From Mauremys mutica (lineage: Eukaryota > Chordata > Testudines > Geoemydidae), in NCBI RefSeq assembly GCF_020497125.1, contig NC_059082.1, positions 62,016,948 through 62,080,947 of the forward strand: DNA of 64,000 bases, read 5' to 3'. Made by a program: the position numbers and the translations under genes. Under the pieces are notes generated by a model. That model was not told where the DNA came from and ran no database searches. It worked only from the letters and a program-made list of their open reading frames with translations. Shown one piece after another: positions 23,146-35,496 of the stretch (position 1 is the first letter of the stretch; every line of letters starts with the position of its first letter).

Positions 23146-24027
23146 CAAACATCTCCATTTCAGGCTTAGGAGCAGCATGGATTATGCTTCTCTGGTGCTT
23201 GCCCCCTGCACTGGGCAAAACAGGGGATGGAACTTTTGGTTCTGCCTCCTCCAATGAGCTGGCCAGTGCAATTTGCCCAGGACGGGGATGAGGTCTGGGA
23301 GCAGGAAAGAAATTGCGCCTCTCTGAGATATGATTCTTTCCTGCGGTGCTCCTTGGATGGCCCAGCTGCACAGGATAGACTTTATCAGCACAGTCTAGCC
23401 CTTGTTTTCTTTAAATGTACACAGGTTGAGCATCTTGTGGATTACAATATCATTGAAATGATATGACATTTAAATTTATTTCCACGGTATATTTGTTGTT
23501 TCCAAATGTGCAATAGTAGAGGAAACTAGGAGGGATTTTGAAAAGCCAACAGGGTCAGCCTCACTTTGTTCCCATTGAAGTCAATGGGGTTTTTACCATT
23601 GAGCTCAATGAGAGCAGAGTTAGATGAATGATTTGTGCTTTTGAAAATCCCACACTATAACTATCCCGGTGACTGGACTGGAATGAAGGGCCAACATTTG
23701 TAATAATTAAAATCCAGCTTGCACAGCATTAGAAATGGCCCAAACTATGGGTATTCAGTAGGTGCATATATACGTCTTGGAAACCAAATGAACTTCTCTG
23801 TTGGCACTCAAAGTGGAGGATGGAAGTATGTTTGGCTAATATTCCTTAAAAGTATACAATGATTTTAGAAAGAGGCTGTTCTAGGCATTACTCTGCTGTT
23901 TAGCCAACAGACCATTCTGATTTGTTTCCAGCCATGATGTGCTCACAGGAGGTATCTCTTTGGTTGGGAGAAGAGAGCGTTCTTGAAATGCAAATATCCA
24001 TGATGATTGGAGACAATTTGGGTAAAA
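23146..24027. other. No gene recognised
   Basis: Contains one more short-repeat phrase at 23573-23640 (CCATTGAAGTCAATGGGG and a partial inverted partner). Otherwise empty. Confidence 0.45.
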
Positions 24028-24720
24028 ATAATAGAATATCAGGGTTGGAAGGGACCTCAGGAGGTCATCTAGTCCACCCTCCTGCTCAAAGCAGGTCGAA
24101 TCCCCAACTAAAACATCCCAGCCAAGGCTTTGTCAAGCCTGACCTTAAAAACCTCTAAGGAAGGAGATTCCACCACCTCCCTAGGTAACCCATTCCAGTG
24201 CTTCACCACCCTCCTAGTGAAAAAGTTTTTTTTCTAATATCCAACCTAAACCTCCCCCATTGCAACTTGAGACTATTACTGCTTGTTCTGTCATCTGGTA
24301 CCACTGAGAACAGTCTAGAGCCATGTCTAGGTCCCTCTGTATGCTATTTCTGCCCTCCCAGTTTAGTGTCATCTGCAAACTTGCTGAGAGTGCAGTCCAC
24401 GCCATCCTCCAGATCATTAATGAAGTTATTGAACAAAACCGGCCGCAGGACTGACCCTTGGGGCACTCCGCTTGATACCGGCTGCCAACTAGACATGGAG
24501 CCATTGATCATTAACCTTTGAGCCCAATGTTCTAGCCAGCTTTCTAGCCACCTTATAGTCCATTCATCGAGCCCATGCTTCTTTAACTTGCTGACAAGAA
24601 TACCGTGGGACACCGTATCAAAAGCTTTGCTAAAGTCAAGGAATAACACATCCACTGCTTTTCTGTCATCCACAGAGCCAGTTATCTCATCAAAGAAGGC
24701 AATTAGGTTAGTCAGGCATG
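24028..24720 (-). mobile_element. CR1 LINE fragment with internal deletion
   Basis: The 3' tail is at 24028 (ATAGAATATCAGGGTTGG). The copy matches the young CR1 for about 300 bp, then near 24325 it jumps several hundred bases further into the RT region. It resumes with the codons for [11 protein letters not shown], the VPQGSVL motif (24344-24504 area) and [14 protein letters not shown] up to about 24650. It is 5'-truncated at 24720, just after the site equivalent to SCLTN. A 109-codon RT frame survives at 24344-24673. Confidence 0.88.
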
Positions 24721-25889
24721 TTGTCTGCTGTACCCATGATGTATAATAGCAGCCATATGCAGGGGTAGGATGTTTTTGGCAGAATCTATTTGTCCCAGTT
24801 TTTTTCCTCTGTCAAAAAAGCAATTAATTTTTTTGGAAATTTGAGTCATAATATTGGAGACATAAAGTGGGTGAGATAGTATTTTTCATTGGAACAGCTT
24901 CTGTTGTTTCATTCTTGATCCAATACAAGGTATTGCCTCATCCGCCTTGTTTCTCTGATATCCTGGGACCAACATGGCTACAGCAAAAGTGCAAACAGAT
25001 AAATAACATTGAACGTTTCCACCCGAAATAACCCCTCCTCCATACTTCAAATGGAGTTTTTTACAAATGTCTTCATGGCAATAAGTAAAATTAACTGTCC
25101 GAAGCTATATTTGCAGGTGTGAACTGACAGGGATTGCAGAGTGGGGAGAGGGAGAAAGGGAAAGGAAGGTTTCATTTTATTCATTCTGACCAAGCTTTCT
25201 GCCCTCTCAGTGATTACTTTATTCCTCTCTCCAGAGATCAATTAATATATCAACAATTCTCTGCTGTTTCAGCATTTGTAATTCCAAAGACACCTTCCAG
25301 AAACATTATCTCTGTTCTGGTCATGTCAGGAGTTTATGGTCCAGAGATCTCTGGAACTAGTGAGTGAGACCATGCCTCATTTTGCTTACCCAAATGATCT
25401 CCAACCACCTTGGATATTTGCATGTCAAGAACTATCTCTTAGTTACACTCCTGAGAGGAAGGATCGCATTGCCATGTGATATATCACATGGTTTTACTTT
25501 TAAGTTACATTGCCACATGATCTTTTGATGTTTAGCCTAAGGACACAGTGACATATTTCAGGTGCAGTGTTACAAGGTATCAGTTTGCCACATAGTTAAC
25601 CCAGGAGGAGTAGGTGCCGCTGTTTTGCTTACAGCAAGAATGTGCTGACAAATCTAACAATGTACGGCACACTCCTCACGTCCTCACAAGTTTGTTTACA
25701 GCATCGACACCATGATTTCGACAGCCCTGCTCAATGGTATCTTGTATTAATTGGAAGCAACAGGCAGGAGGCATCAGGTATCACTGTAAATTGGCTGTTG
25801 CTGCATGAGGACTGTAGACCTGAATCACCACCTTTCCTATGTCCTGATAGCAATATAAGATGAAGACTAAGTACACAAACCTGTTAAGG
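24721..25889. other. No gene recognised; 20-bp perfect palindrome
   Basis: No coding signal. Bases 25472-25491 form the perfect palindrome CCATGTGATATATCACATGG. Bases 25882-25889 are the left TSD of the next element. Confidence 0.5.
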
Positions 25890-26550
25890 CAGTGGTTCTC
25901 AAACTTTAGCAAGCCGAGGGCCCCCATTTTGATTTAAAAATTTTCGGGGACCTCCGAGGCCCCCCCACTCAGCCCTTGCCCTGCCCCCTTCCCTGCTCCT
26001 TCCCTGAGATGATGCCCCTGCCCTGCCCCGCCCCTTCTCCAAGGCTATGTCCCCTCTCACTCCATCCCCCCTTCCTCCCCCACTCTCACTCATTTTCACC
26101 AGGCTGGGGCAGGGAGTTGTGGTGCAGGAGGGGGTGCAGGATCTGGAAGGGATATTGGGTGCGGGAGGGGGTGTGGGCTCTGGGCTGGGGCAGGGGTTTG
26201 GAGTGTAGGAGGGGGTGAGAGGTGTGTTGCTTACCTCGGGCAGCTTCAGAAGTGACCGGCACATCCCTCTGGCAGCGTCCTCTAGGCAGGGGTGGGGCAG
26301 GAGGTCTCTGTGCATTGCCCCTACCCACAGGCACTGCCCGCAGTTCCCGGCCAATGGGAGCTGCAGGGTCGCCGCTCGAGGTGGAGGCAGCGTGTTGAGA
26401 CCCCCCTTCTCTCTCTGGGGCTTCAGGGACGTGCTGGCCACTTCCAGGAGTGGCATGGAGCCAGGGCAGGTAGGAAGCCTGTTCCCTGGCGTGCTGGGAG
26501 GGAGGGGGAGGACCCTCAGGGCTCCGCAAACCCTAGTTTGAGAAATGCTG
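25890..26550. mobile_element. GC-rich hAT element, TIR CAGTGGTTCTCAAACTT
   Basis: It begins CAGTGGTTCTCAAACTTTAG and ends CTAGTTTGAGAAATGCTG. It is flanked by a perfect 8-bp TSD, TGTTAAGG (25882-25889 and 26551-26558). The 661-bp interior is strongly GC-rich and yields spurious frames of up to 185 codons on the minus strand (25899-26456), which are proline/arginine-rich with no domain. No transposase is present. Confidence 0.93.
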
Positions 26551-26558
26551 TGTTAAGG

Positions 26559-28379
26559 TACATAAAAATCTGGTGCAGCCTATTCTTATCCAGCCAAGTA
26601 GGCTATCCCCGCCTTCAGATTCTATCCAAATCAATCACAAATCCTTTCTACGTTTACTCTATTAGACAAATCTCTCTTAGATCTAACTGATAAGTGTATG
26701 GTTCTATATGAAGGCTGATGATTCTTAGATGTTCAGATGCATGCACTATATATTTTCAAGATTGCCTACATCAATTAGTGTATTTGTATGGCCTGGTGCC
26801 TATTCACAAAATGGCAACATCTGTCCTCAAGGCAAACGTTATGAGCATCCTGCAGAGTAAGAGTATTAAAATTTCTGCTAGTAATAATACTGTTAATGTG
26901 TTCTGGAAAGGTTCCTCTGCACTCTCTTACCTTTAAGTGCCTTGAAGTCTATGGATTAAAATTACATCTTAAATGTAGCTAATGATTTGAGTGCATCAGT
27001 TTTTGGGTACCCTATTTTATGCAGCTTAAAGGGTCCTGATTATCAGAGGAAAGACACTCAACACTTTCTGTAAGTTATCTGAAGTTGATCACTCCAAGTG
27101 ACTTTTGATCATTTAGACTAATAAAATTAAATATGTATTTATCACTGATTGTGTCACAAAATCCTCCTCACAATTGTGCTTGTGTTCACAATTATTGGGG
27201 ATACAGATTCCTGAATGGAGGATTAAAAGGAGGCTCAGCTCTTATGAACGTCTCTGGCTGACAGCAGATTCGTTTTCAATACACCAGAGCCCTGGGAAAA
27301 GCATGCAAGTGACTTGGGGTGCCAGAATGTCAGTACCATAAGAATATTGCCTGGAGGAGCTCCCTGTTTGTTGGCAATCCTGTGCCACACAATTTTATCA
27401 GACAAAGTGATCTGTAAATAAATGAATCACATATGTAAATACAAGATGCGTGTTTCCCCTGAAAAGTGGCCAACTTGGTGAAAGAGAATGGTATGGATGG
27501 TAGGCAAATTGGCCTTGTGATGTCATAGGATAAAGGAAGAGGTTAGGAAGTTCATGTTAGCTGGAAATGAATTGGTAATAGAGGAGCTAATAAAATATTA
27601 AACATGGACTTATTGCCTGGCAGATCTCTCATTGGAGGAGAGAGGATGAACTCTCATTTCCAAAGCATTCTAATCCTTTCCTAAGTACTCTTTTTATAAT
27701 GTTTTGCATGAATATTCAAAACTTGGAAGGAAGGTTAAATAAGGTTTACTTCAAAAGAAAATTATAGTTCAAAAATTCAGAGGCTAGAGGCACATTGGGG
27801 GGGAAAAAAACAGATGGAAGTCAGATTCCTTTCTTCAGGGGTGAATGTCGTTCTTGACAATCCAAACAGATTCCCTAGTTAGTATCAAGACAGGGAGAAA
27901 ATGTTGTGTTTATATGCATTGGCATCATCAGAATGCTATCAGCATTATTTTGGGAGATGTCTATAGACTGTGATAGATTTTCGGAAACACAAAGTATTTT
28001 AGTAACGTCTTTATTTCTGTCACAAAGAATCTTAGCAAATGCCAGAAAACTCCTGGCTAAGAAATAGTCTTAAGCCTCCCTTTTATTGTTGGCTTCATTT
28101 ACACAAATAATAATAAATACATTTCACAACATTTTTTGTATCAGACAGTTAACAAAGTTTCCAATAATGAAGGTGCATGAAAAATTGCTAGTTACCGTAG
28201 CGTATGAAACTGAATTAGGATGGCTGATATGCCAGAACATATTACTGAAATTTTGTATTCCTACTAGATTAATTAATAATTATTACAAGCATTGAATTCT
28301 ACAGGGAATTAGAGAGGTAAGTGAAACCAGAATTTGGCCCATTTTGGTATAGAGCAAGGGATGGATATATATTCACAAT
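26559..28379. other. No gene recognised
   Basis: About 1.8 kb of AT-rich DNA without features that I can support. Confidence 0.5.
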
Positions 28380-28530
28380 TTTGCCACTGGCTTGCTCTGT
28401 GATGAGTATATCATTTAATTTCTCTGTACCTCAATTCACATATATAAAAATGGTCATAGTATTAATAATATAACACTAATACTTACCTCGGAGAGGTAAA
28501 GCTTAATTGAGAGGAAATCAGGTCTAAGAC
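28380..28530 (+). repeat. MIR-like SINE fragment
   Basis: Shows the MIR core order: TTGCTCTGTGATGA, ATTTAATTTCTCTGTACCTC, then TATAAAAATGGTCATAGTA. Old and diverged. Confidence 0.6.
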
Positions 28531-28674
28531 CTCATTCAGGAAAGGACTTAGCAGTGGGACATGAATACATGCTTAAAATTAAGTGTCTATTTAAGTGCCC
28601 TTCCTGAGTACTGATGCTTTCCTGAATCTGGGCTTTAATGATCACAAGCATTGGATCTACATGGAGGAGATCTG

Positions 28675-28830
28675 CATTCTGTTCCCACTTCTACCACAGA
28701 CTTGCTGTGTGTCTTTGGAATAGTCATTTAACTTTTCCTGTCACCCTGATTTCTCTTCAGGAGGGTTGATAATACTGCCCTACCTCTAGTGGGTGAAATA
28801 TACAACAGTGTAGAGTCTTAGGCTTCCCTT
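28675..28830 (+). repeat. MIR-like SINE fragment
   Basis: Contains ACTTGCTGTGTGTCTTTGGA, CATTTAACTTTTCC and GTTGATAATACTGCCCTACC, which is MIR consensus order. It lies about 150 bp beyond the previous MIR piece. Confidence 0.6.
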
Positions 28831-28961
28831 TACAGCCAGGTTTAAGGGCTTGAGAAGGTCTCCTTGTTACATAGGATCTTTTAGGGGCCTTCAGAGGTGA
28901 ATTTCACTGTAGTATTTGTCAACTGTTTTGAGTTCCTTGGATGGGATGGGCCTTTGCTAAT

Positions 28962-29529
28962 CAGGGCCGGCTCCAGGGGTTTTGCCGCCCCAAGCAGCCA
29001 AAAAAAAAAAGCCGCGATCGCGATCTGCGGCAATTCAGCGGGAGGTCCTTTGCTCGGAGTGGGAGTGAGGGCAGGGCCGGCTCCAGGCACCAGCATTCCA
29101 AGCTGGTGCTTGGAGCGGCATTCTGCAAGGGGCGGCAGTCCCTGTTGTTTTGCCCGCAAGCAGCGCGCTGAATTGCCGCCACGGACGGCGGGGGCAATCC
29201 GTGCACCGTTAGGGCGGCAGGCGCATTTCTGCGGTGGCGGCAATTTGGTGGCAGCTTCTATGTTTACCTGTCTGCGGTGGCTTCAGCTAAACATAGAAGC
29301 TGCCGCCAAATTGCTGCCGCCGCGGAAACATGCCTGCTGCCCTAAAGGCACACGGACTGAGCCCGCCGTCCACGGCGGCAATTCGGCGCGCTGCTTGGGG
29401 CGACGAAAACTGTAGAGCCGGCCCTGAGTGAGGGACCGAATTGCCGCTGAATACCTGAACGTGCCGCCCTACTCTGGAGTGGCCGCCCCAAGCACCTGCT
29501 TGATAAGCTGGTGCCTGGAGCCGGCCCTG
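28962..29529. mobile_element. GC-rich hAT-type element hosting a second one
   Basis: Starts CAGGGCCGGCTCCAGG and ends GCCTGGAGCCGGCCCTG. Flanks TTGCTAAT (28954-28961) and TTACTAAT (29530-29537) make an 8-bp TSD with one mismatch. The element is interrupted at 29072-29426 by another member of the same family. Without the insert it would be about 205 bp, the size of the copy at 17523. Confidence 0.9.
29072..29426. mobile_element. Nested hAT-type element
   Basis: Begins CAGGGCCGGCTCCAGGCACC and ends TGTAGAGCCGGCCCTG. It is flanked inside its host by a perfect 8-bp TSD, AGTGAGGG (29064-29071 and 29427-29434). The interior has a large imperfect inverted segment around 29255-29330 (GCAGCTTCTATGTTTA and its complement). 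Confidence 0.92.
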
Positions 29530-29537
29530 TTACTAAT

Positions 29538-30049
29538 ACAGCTAGTCCCCATGACGTCAACAATATTATTTCTGTAAAGATTACTCCTCTGAGTAAAGGT
29601 TGCAGGATCAGGCCCCAGTTGCAAAGTTTTGTTATTAATTAGACTGGAAAGTGTTTGGATGAAACCTGCTGCAGTTTATAAATCCATTTATTATAACCAG
29701 TGATTCAAATACTAATATTAGGAGATATAAGATTAAATCTGGATTTTCACATCATGTGTAGAAAAATATGGAAAGATACCAGTGATCTGTTTAGGATAAC
29801 CACAAATTCTTTTTTGTATACATGAAGATGGTCACTTTAGCCACATTTTCATGTCACCCTATTTAGTAGCCATCCTTCTGTCTATAAGAAACTCAGTTTG
29901 GTATGCGAAAATTAATACTCTGGGTCAATTCTCCGAGTAGTGGGGTGGCGAAATAGATGGCCAGAGGGTCCGATGGTATTCAATTTCCAGTCTGGTCTTG
30001 GAATTATCAAAAATGACCATTGCAAGAAATCAAGTTCTCATTAAACAGA
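29538..30049. other. No gene recognised
   Basis: No supported feature. Confidence 0.5.
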
Positions 30050-30176
30050 CTCATTACAGGTGTTAGTGGATAAAATTCCTGTGCTGTTGATGGATTATGG
30101 CCTGTGCTGTTCAGGTTAGACTACCCAATCATAATGGTCCCTTCTGACCCCAAATTCTGTGAAGCTATGAAAATGT
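30050..30176 (+). mobile_element. CR1 3' end
   Basis: Carries TGGCCTGTGCTGTTCAGGTT, AGACTACCCAATCATAATGG and TCCCTTCTGACC, the CR1 tail order seen also at 41500-41555. Non-coding and 5'-truncated. Confidence 0.75.
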
Positions 30177-30216
30177 CCAGGATTATTTCTACACAAACGA
30201 TATTCAGATATCTATG

Positions 30217-30641
30217 TAGGCTTGGAAAGAATAGATTTTCGTTGGTAAATGTCAGTAAATGTTGATTTCACCATATACAGACACACTGATGAAAAAATAT
30301 TTCCATCAAAGATAATAGAGATTTACAGATCGGCAAAGAAAGAAGAACGCTGCTTGAAAACGTATCAGAGTCCCATCTGAATGTGTGTAACACCTATTGT
30401 AATGAAAGCTGCGTGAAGTATGTATTACAGCTCTGCGAAAACAGCTGGCTCTGGCGTTACCGGAGCTGGAACTGCAGATAATTATGCAGCATTCCTGAAG
30501 CTTTAACTTTTGAATCTCCACATGTGGTGGTGTTAAGTAATTATTGTCTGACCTGCCCCCTCCATAATTTCCTGCAACTGTGAAAGTGAAATAGGTAAAA
30601 ATTTAAAAAATGTAAAATATGCATTGATATTTTCATTGAAC
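30217..30641 (+). mobile_element. AT-rich inverted-repeat DNA element, left end present
   Basis: Starts TAGGCTTGGAAAGAATAGAT and runs through AGATTTACAGATCGGCAAAG, AAGCTTTAACTTTTGAATCT and TAATTTCCTGCAACTGTGAA. It is the sister of 15330-15711 and of the reversed copy 44031-44416. The right end is lost at the junction with a TG microsatellite. Confidence 0.7.
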
Positions 30642-30689
30642 TGGTGTGTGTGTGTGTGTGCACATGCTTGCGCGTGCGTGCACACACAC
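30642..30689. repeat. TG/CA microsatellite
   Basis: TG units followed by GCACATGCTTGCGCGTGCGTG and CACACA units. Alternating purine-pyrimidine throughout, hence Z-DNA-prone. Confidence 0.9.
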
Positions 30690-31336
30690 AACCTGCCAAG
30701 CTTGTGTTTATGAATAAACATCAGGGGCCATTTGGAATGGAGCTGCACCAGTTTACACCAGCCGAGGCTCTGGCCCCAGAATGTTTGGCTGGAGCCTCCA
30801 AACCTTTTGAGGTGCAGGAGTGTGGGTATATACTAAGCACAGGGTGAAATTCTCCTCTCTGCTGCATTAATACAATCCCCCTGACCGCAGAGAAGAGAAA
30901 TACATCCATAATGACTTTCCCCTTTGTTGGGAATACTTCAAATGCTGCTTCTGTGCTGACATTAATGCCAGTTTGTTACGTCACTGGGCCTGCACCTGGT
31001 GACTGCATGGCTATTAACTGATTGCTTCACTGTGCTTAACACTGAAGGTTACAACCTCAGAAGGAGGGTTGGGGTATTTTTCAATCTTTTCAGCTCTGAA
31101 CAGCCCATCACAAGCCTCATGAGTAATTGGAGGTCATGACCAACATTCATAGAACACCTATAGGGCTTACTCAACAAAGCCTAAATTTCAGCCATACAGT
31201 TCTGTAGATTTAATTTACATAAAATACAGTAGAGAGGCCAGATCCATGTCATATAGCAGTACATCACACTGCCATATGGGAAACCTAGGTGTAGGAGACG
31301 AAGTACTTACAATTCCTGGGCTTTGGAAAGTACAGC
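30690..31336. other. No gene recognised
   Basis: Contains a short-repeat phrase near 30740-30790 (CTGCACCAGTTTACACCAGC). No coding signal. Confidence 0.45.
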
Positions 31337-32549
31337 TATGACCCTGTGCCCCATATTCTTCATAGACATATGCTTATGATATGAATATGGCATATGTAGG
31401 ATATGTTTTATGCAAGATGGGTCATGTGAGGTATCATTAGAAAGGTTATGATTTATTAAATGTGATTATCCAATGTATGCGTGTATCATTTCTGTATCCG
31501 AAGTTAGGAACATTGACTATGTAACAATTACAACTGTGTGTACACTTGGGGAACGCCCACCAGACAGTATGCAATTAGCCTGGATGAGCCATTAGGAAGG
31601 ACAATAGGACTTTGAAGTTACTAATCTCCTTCCTTCCTAAGAAGTTTCCTGGAATGCTGCTTTGACACTGTAGGGTCATGTGATCATGTCACCTGGTACA
31701 GGACACCATTTAAAAATGCTGGTAGTTTTCCATGGGATGGGAAACAAAGGATTTCTGCCATATGCAAATTCTATTTAAGACTGGGGAGTGAGTTAATCTT
31801 GGCTCTTGTCCACTGTCTGCCTGCCCAGAAGACTGCTGAAAACACCTGAAGAAACAAAGGGACTAAGCTGGGGAGGGAGGGAAGGGGCTGAGCCCAGGTG
31901 AGAAAGGTCAGCCTGTAAATTAATCCCTGTAGATTTAAGCAGCAAGCAGTGCAGTTTGCCTTCAAAAATCTTTGCAACCTGCTTGAAACAACATTTAGGG
32001 AGAGAAATTATTATTTGTAGCCAGTATTCCATAGTGTATTAAGCTTAGTTTGTGTTTTGTTTTATTTGCTCAGTAATCTGCTTTGATCTGTTTGCTATCC
32101 CTTATAATCACTTAAAATTTACCTTTTATAGATAATAAGCTTGTTTTTTGTTTATTGCAAAACCCAGTTTGTGTAATTCATAATGGGGGAGGGGGTGGAG
32201 AGGCTGGGCGGGTGGAAGCTGTGCATATCTTCTTCCACATTGAGGGAAGGGATGAATTTCATGAGCTTATGCTGTATAGATCTCTATACAATGCAAGACA
32301 ATACAATTTTGGGTTTACACTCCAGAGGGTGAGTGCACCAGAGTGCTGGGAAATTCCCTGAGCTGAGTCTTCCCACAGAGAGCTGATTGCAGAATCTGTG
32401 TGATTCTACAGCTGGGCGTGTGCTGAAAGGGGGATTAAGAGCCTGTCACAGCAGCACAGGATAAGGGGAACCCAGGCAGGTGGAACAGGCAGGCTCCGTG
32501 GGACCCCAGTACGTCAGGTGACACCACAAAAGAGGGGTCCAACCTGTCA
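31337..32549 (+). mobile_element. Probable solo LTR of an endogenous retroviral element, plus orientation
   Basis: The first ~200 bp match, in opposite orientation, the end of the element at 55687-56848. Shared words include ATATGCTTATGA, GGATATGTTTTATGCAAGAT-like text, and TTATGATTTATT followed by GTATCATTTCTGTAT. A TATA-like box CTATTTAAG lies at 31771 and an AATAAG polyadenylation-like signal at 32134. The right end reads CAACCTGTCACA. A 4-5 bp direct repeat (acAGC/tCAGC) may be the TSD. No internal viral gene is present, so it appears to be a solo LTR. Confidence 0.6.
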
Positions 32550-32702
32550 CATCAGCGTGTCACAAAGCTGATGTACTTGTTCTTTCTGAGGTGAAGTACC
32601 AGCTTTCTTGCCTGTAAAAGTCCTGGTTTAGGGAAACAGCTGAACGTATGATTGTCTGTCTCTATTCAACAGAGCACTTAAGCACATGCTTAACTTTAAT
32701 CA

Positions 32703-33955
32703 TAACACAGAATCATAGAAGATTAGGGTTGGAAGAGACCTCAGGAGGTCATGTAGTCCAACCCCCTGCTCAAAGCAACTAAATCATCCCAGCCAGGGCT
32801 TTGTCAAGCAGGACCTTAAAAACCTCTAAGGATGGAGATTCCACCACCTCCCTAGGTAACCCATTCCAGTGCTTCACCACCCACCCAGTAAAATAGTTTT
32901 TCGTAATATCCAACCTAGATCTCCCCTACTGCAACTTGAGACCATAGCTCCTTGTACTGTCATCTGCCATCACTGAGAACAGCCTAGCTCCATCCTCTTT
33001 GGAACCCCCCTTCAGGTAGTTGACGGCAGCTATCAAATCCCCCCTCACTCTCCTCTTCTGCAGACTCAATAAGCCCAGTTCCCTCAGCCTCTCCTCATAA
33101 GTCATGTGCCCAACCCCCTAATAATTTCCGTTGCCCTCTGCTGGATTCTCTCCAATTTGTCCACATCCTTTCTGTAGTGGGGGCCCAAGACTGGACCCAA
33201 TACTCCACATGTGGCTTCACCAGTGCTGAACAGAGGGGAATAATCACTTCCCTTGATCTGCTGGAAATGCTCCTGCTGATGTAGCCTAATATGCCATTAG
33301 CCTTCTTGGCAACCAGGGCACACTGCTGACTCATATCCAGCTTCTCATCCACTGTAATCCCCAGGTAATTTTTTGCAGAACTGCCACTTAGCCAGTCAGT
33401 CCTCAGCCTGTAGCAGTGCATGGGATTCTTCCATCCTAAGTGCAGGACTCTGCACTTGTCGTTGTTGAACCTCATCAGATTTCTTTTAGCCCAATCCTGC
33501 AATTTGTCTAGGTCACTGCGGACCCTATCCCTACCCTCCAGCATATCTACCTCTCACCCTAGCTTAGTGTCATCTGCAAACTTGCTGAGGGTACAATCCA
33601 TCCCATCATCCAGATCATTAATGAAAATGTTGAACAAAACCAGCCCCAGGACCAACCCCTAGGAAACTCCGCTTGATACTGGCTGCCAACTAGACATCGA
33701 GCAATTGATCACAACCTATTAAGTCCGACAATCTAGCCAGGTTTCTACCCACCTTATAGTCCATTCATCCAGTCCATACTTGCTGGCAAGAATACTGTGG
33801 GAGAACAAATTAAAAGCTTTGCTAAAGTCAAGATACATCATGTTCACCGCTTTCCCCATATCCACAGAGCCAGTTATCTCATCTCATCATAGAAGGCAAT
33901 CAGGTTGGTCAGGCATGACTTGTCGTTGGAGAATCCAGGTTGACTGTTCATGCTT
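32703..33955 (-). mobile_element. CR1 LINE fragment, same lineage as 18866-22122
   Basis: The tail begins at 32703 (CACAGAATCATAGAAGATTAG on the plus strand). The body covers the RT C-terminal region and palm in broken frames. The longest piece, 33095-33544, encodes MLEGRDRVRSDLDKLQDWAK and the RLRTDWLSGSSA-type segment, ending within VQSWAPTTERM after a frameshift. Equivalents of VPQGS and the catalytic region around 33550-33730 carry stops. It is 5'-truncated at about 33955 (after the GFSNDKSC-like segment). Confidence 0.9.
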
Positions 33956-35496
33956 ACTTCCAGTTGAAGTCAATTGACAGGAAAGAGAGCTCTGGAGACA
34001 TGAGGGCCTCAGTTCATGATGTTTTCCTTGGCTTTCACTATATAATGATTATTTAAAAATTATTAGATTTAGTTTCAAACTTTTTTAAACACTGTCATGT
34101 TATCTCTGTTAATGTCCCCTTCATTTCCTTTCTCATAACTTTACTCTCCTTTCATTGCTTCCCTCTTAACTGTAGCACAATCTTGCATCCCTTATCACTA
34201 TGCAATGCCCAATCAAATGAACATGAGGTTTGTATGTGTGGTCACTGCAGGACTGAGCCTTATTAGACAGATGACAAGAAAGAGCCCTGCTTTGGTTGAG
34301 TCTATATAAATGTAATAGGGATGAAATATAGACCAGGCTACAGTGCGAGTGCATTCAGGCTCCCGATGTTCATGCACTCAGCACACCATTGCTATTTATA
34401 GTAATTTTTCTATTCTGTTTAGTTATGTAGCATATGCTGCTGTAAAGAGAAAAGACACTACAGATGTATGTGACCCTGAGAAGGAAAGGAGAGCACAGGG
34501 TTAGATAAGGAAAATGCCAGCAAGCTGAACTGTATAAATTAACATTGAAAAGGGAGAGCAGATGGGTCCTGGAGATCACATATTAGTCTTCCTTCATTAC
34601 TCTGCTGGGGAGAGCGGCAGAAGAAGAGAATGGACAAATACCAAAAGAGTCCAGGAAATGAGCATATCAAAACCTTCAAAGAAGAGAAAAACATGGAAGG
34701 GTTTTTTCCCTCAGTCAGTAGAGCCAATGTGGCTACATTTACATTATTCCATCTTGAAGGAAGGTACATGGTTTCTGAATCCAGTGGCCAGTCAAAGCCA
34801 AAATGGCATTAGATGGTCATGACTCAGGCTCCTTGGATGCTTCAAGCTGCAAGCATTTCACCTACATGACTGCCCTCTCTCTGTTCAATTTCTAACCTCT
34901 CTCTTTAATTTGCTGTAGTATTTTTTCTATACTATAGATTGAGTTTGTTCCAAGGGTTGTTACTGTGCTTAGCCTAAGGAAATACATGTTTGTTGTTTCT
35001 TTTCACACTTGTATTACTTTAAGAAACATAAGGGTCAATATATAGCATAATAAATTCTTTCTTCTCTACCCCTCCCTCAAGTCCTTACTGCAAGATAAAT
35101 AATTTGTTTCCACTCCATCAATGATCAGTCGTTCTTTTACCATGTGAAAAACTGGATTAAAGGCTTGATCTTGCTACCACTGATGTCAATGGCATTACTC
35201 CCAAGTCAGTTCCTTGCAATAATGATACTATTCAAAGTCTGCCAAACCCATTGCCATTATATTATAATTTTGATTTCTGTTCTGATAAAATTCCAACTTG
35301 GTGCCAAAGCCGTACTTACCATTATTCTCAAATCACATGTGCTGTGGTACCAGTTACACTGAAGGACCAGCTGGTGTATTCATCAATACTGAGTCTGTGT
35401 TCTGCTGATCACAGTCTGAATCCTAAAATCCTTACTCAATCTTTAGGCAAGCAAAACTCTCACTGAGGCCAATGAGTTTTGCCAGTAAACAACGAG
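33956..35496. other. No gene recognised
   Basis: About 1.5 kb. Bases 35160-35215 contain the short-repeat phrase CTGATGTCAATGGCATTACT. No coding evidence. Confidence 0.45.

Noticed and set aside
25899..26529. 185- and 147-codon minus-strand frames
   Set aside because: They lie wholly inside a GC-rich hAT element with a perfect 8-bp TSD and have no conserved motif.
30642..30689. TG/CA tract as a functional Z-DNA element
   Set aside because: Ordinary microsatellite at the edge of a DNA element; nothing else supports a function.
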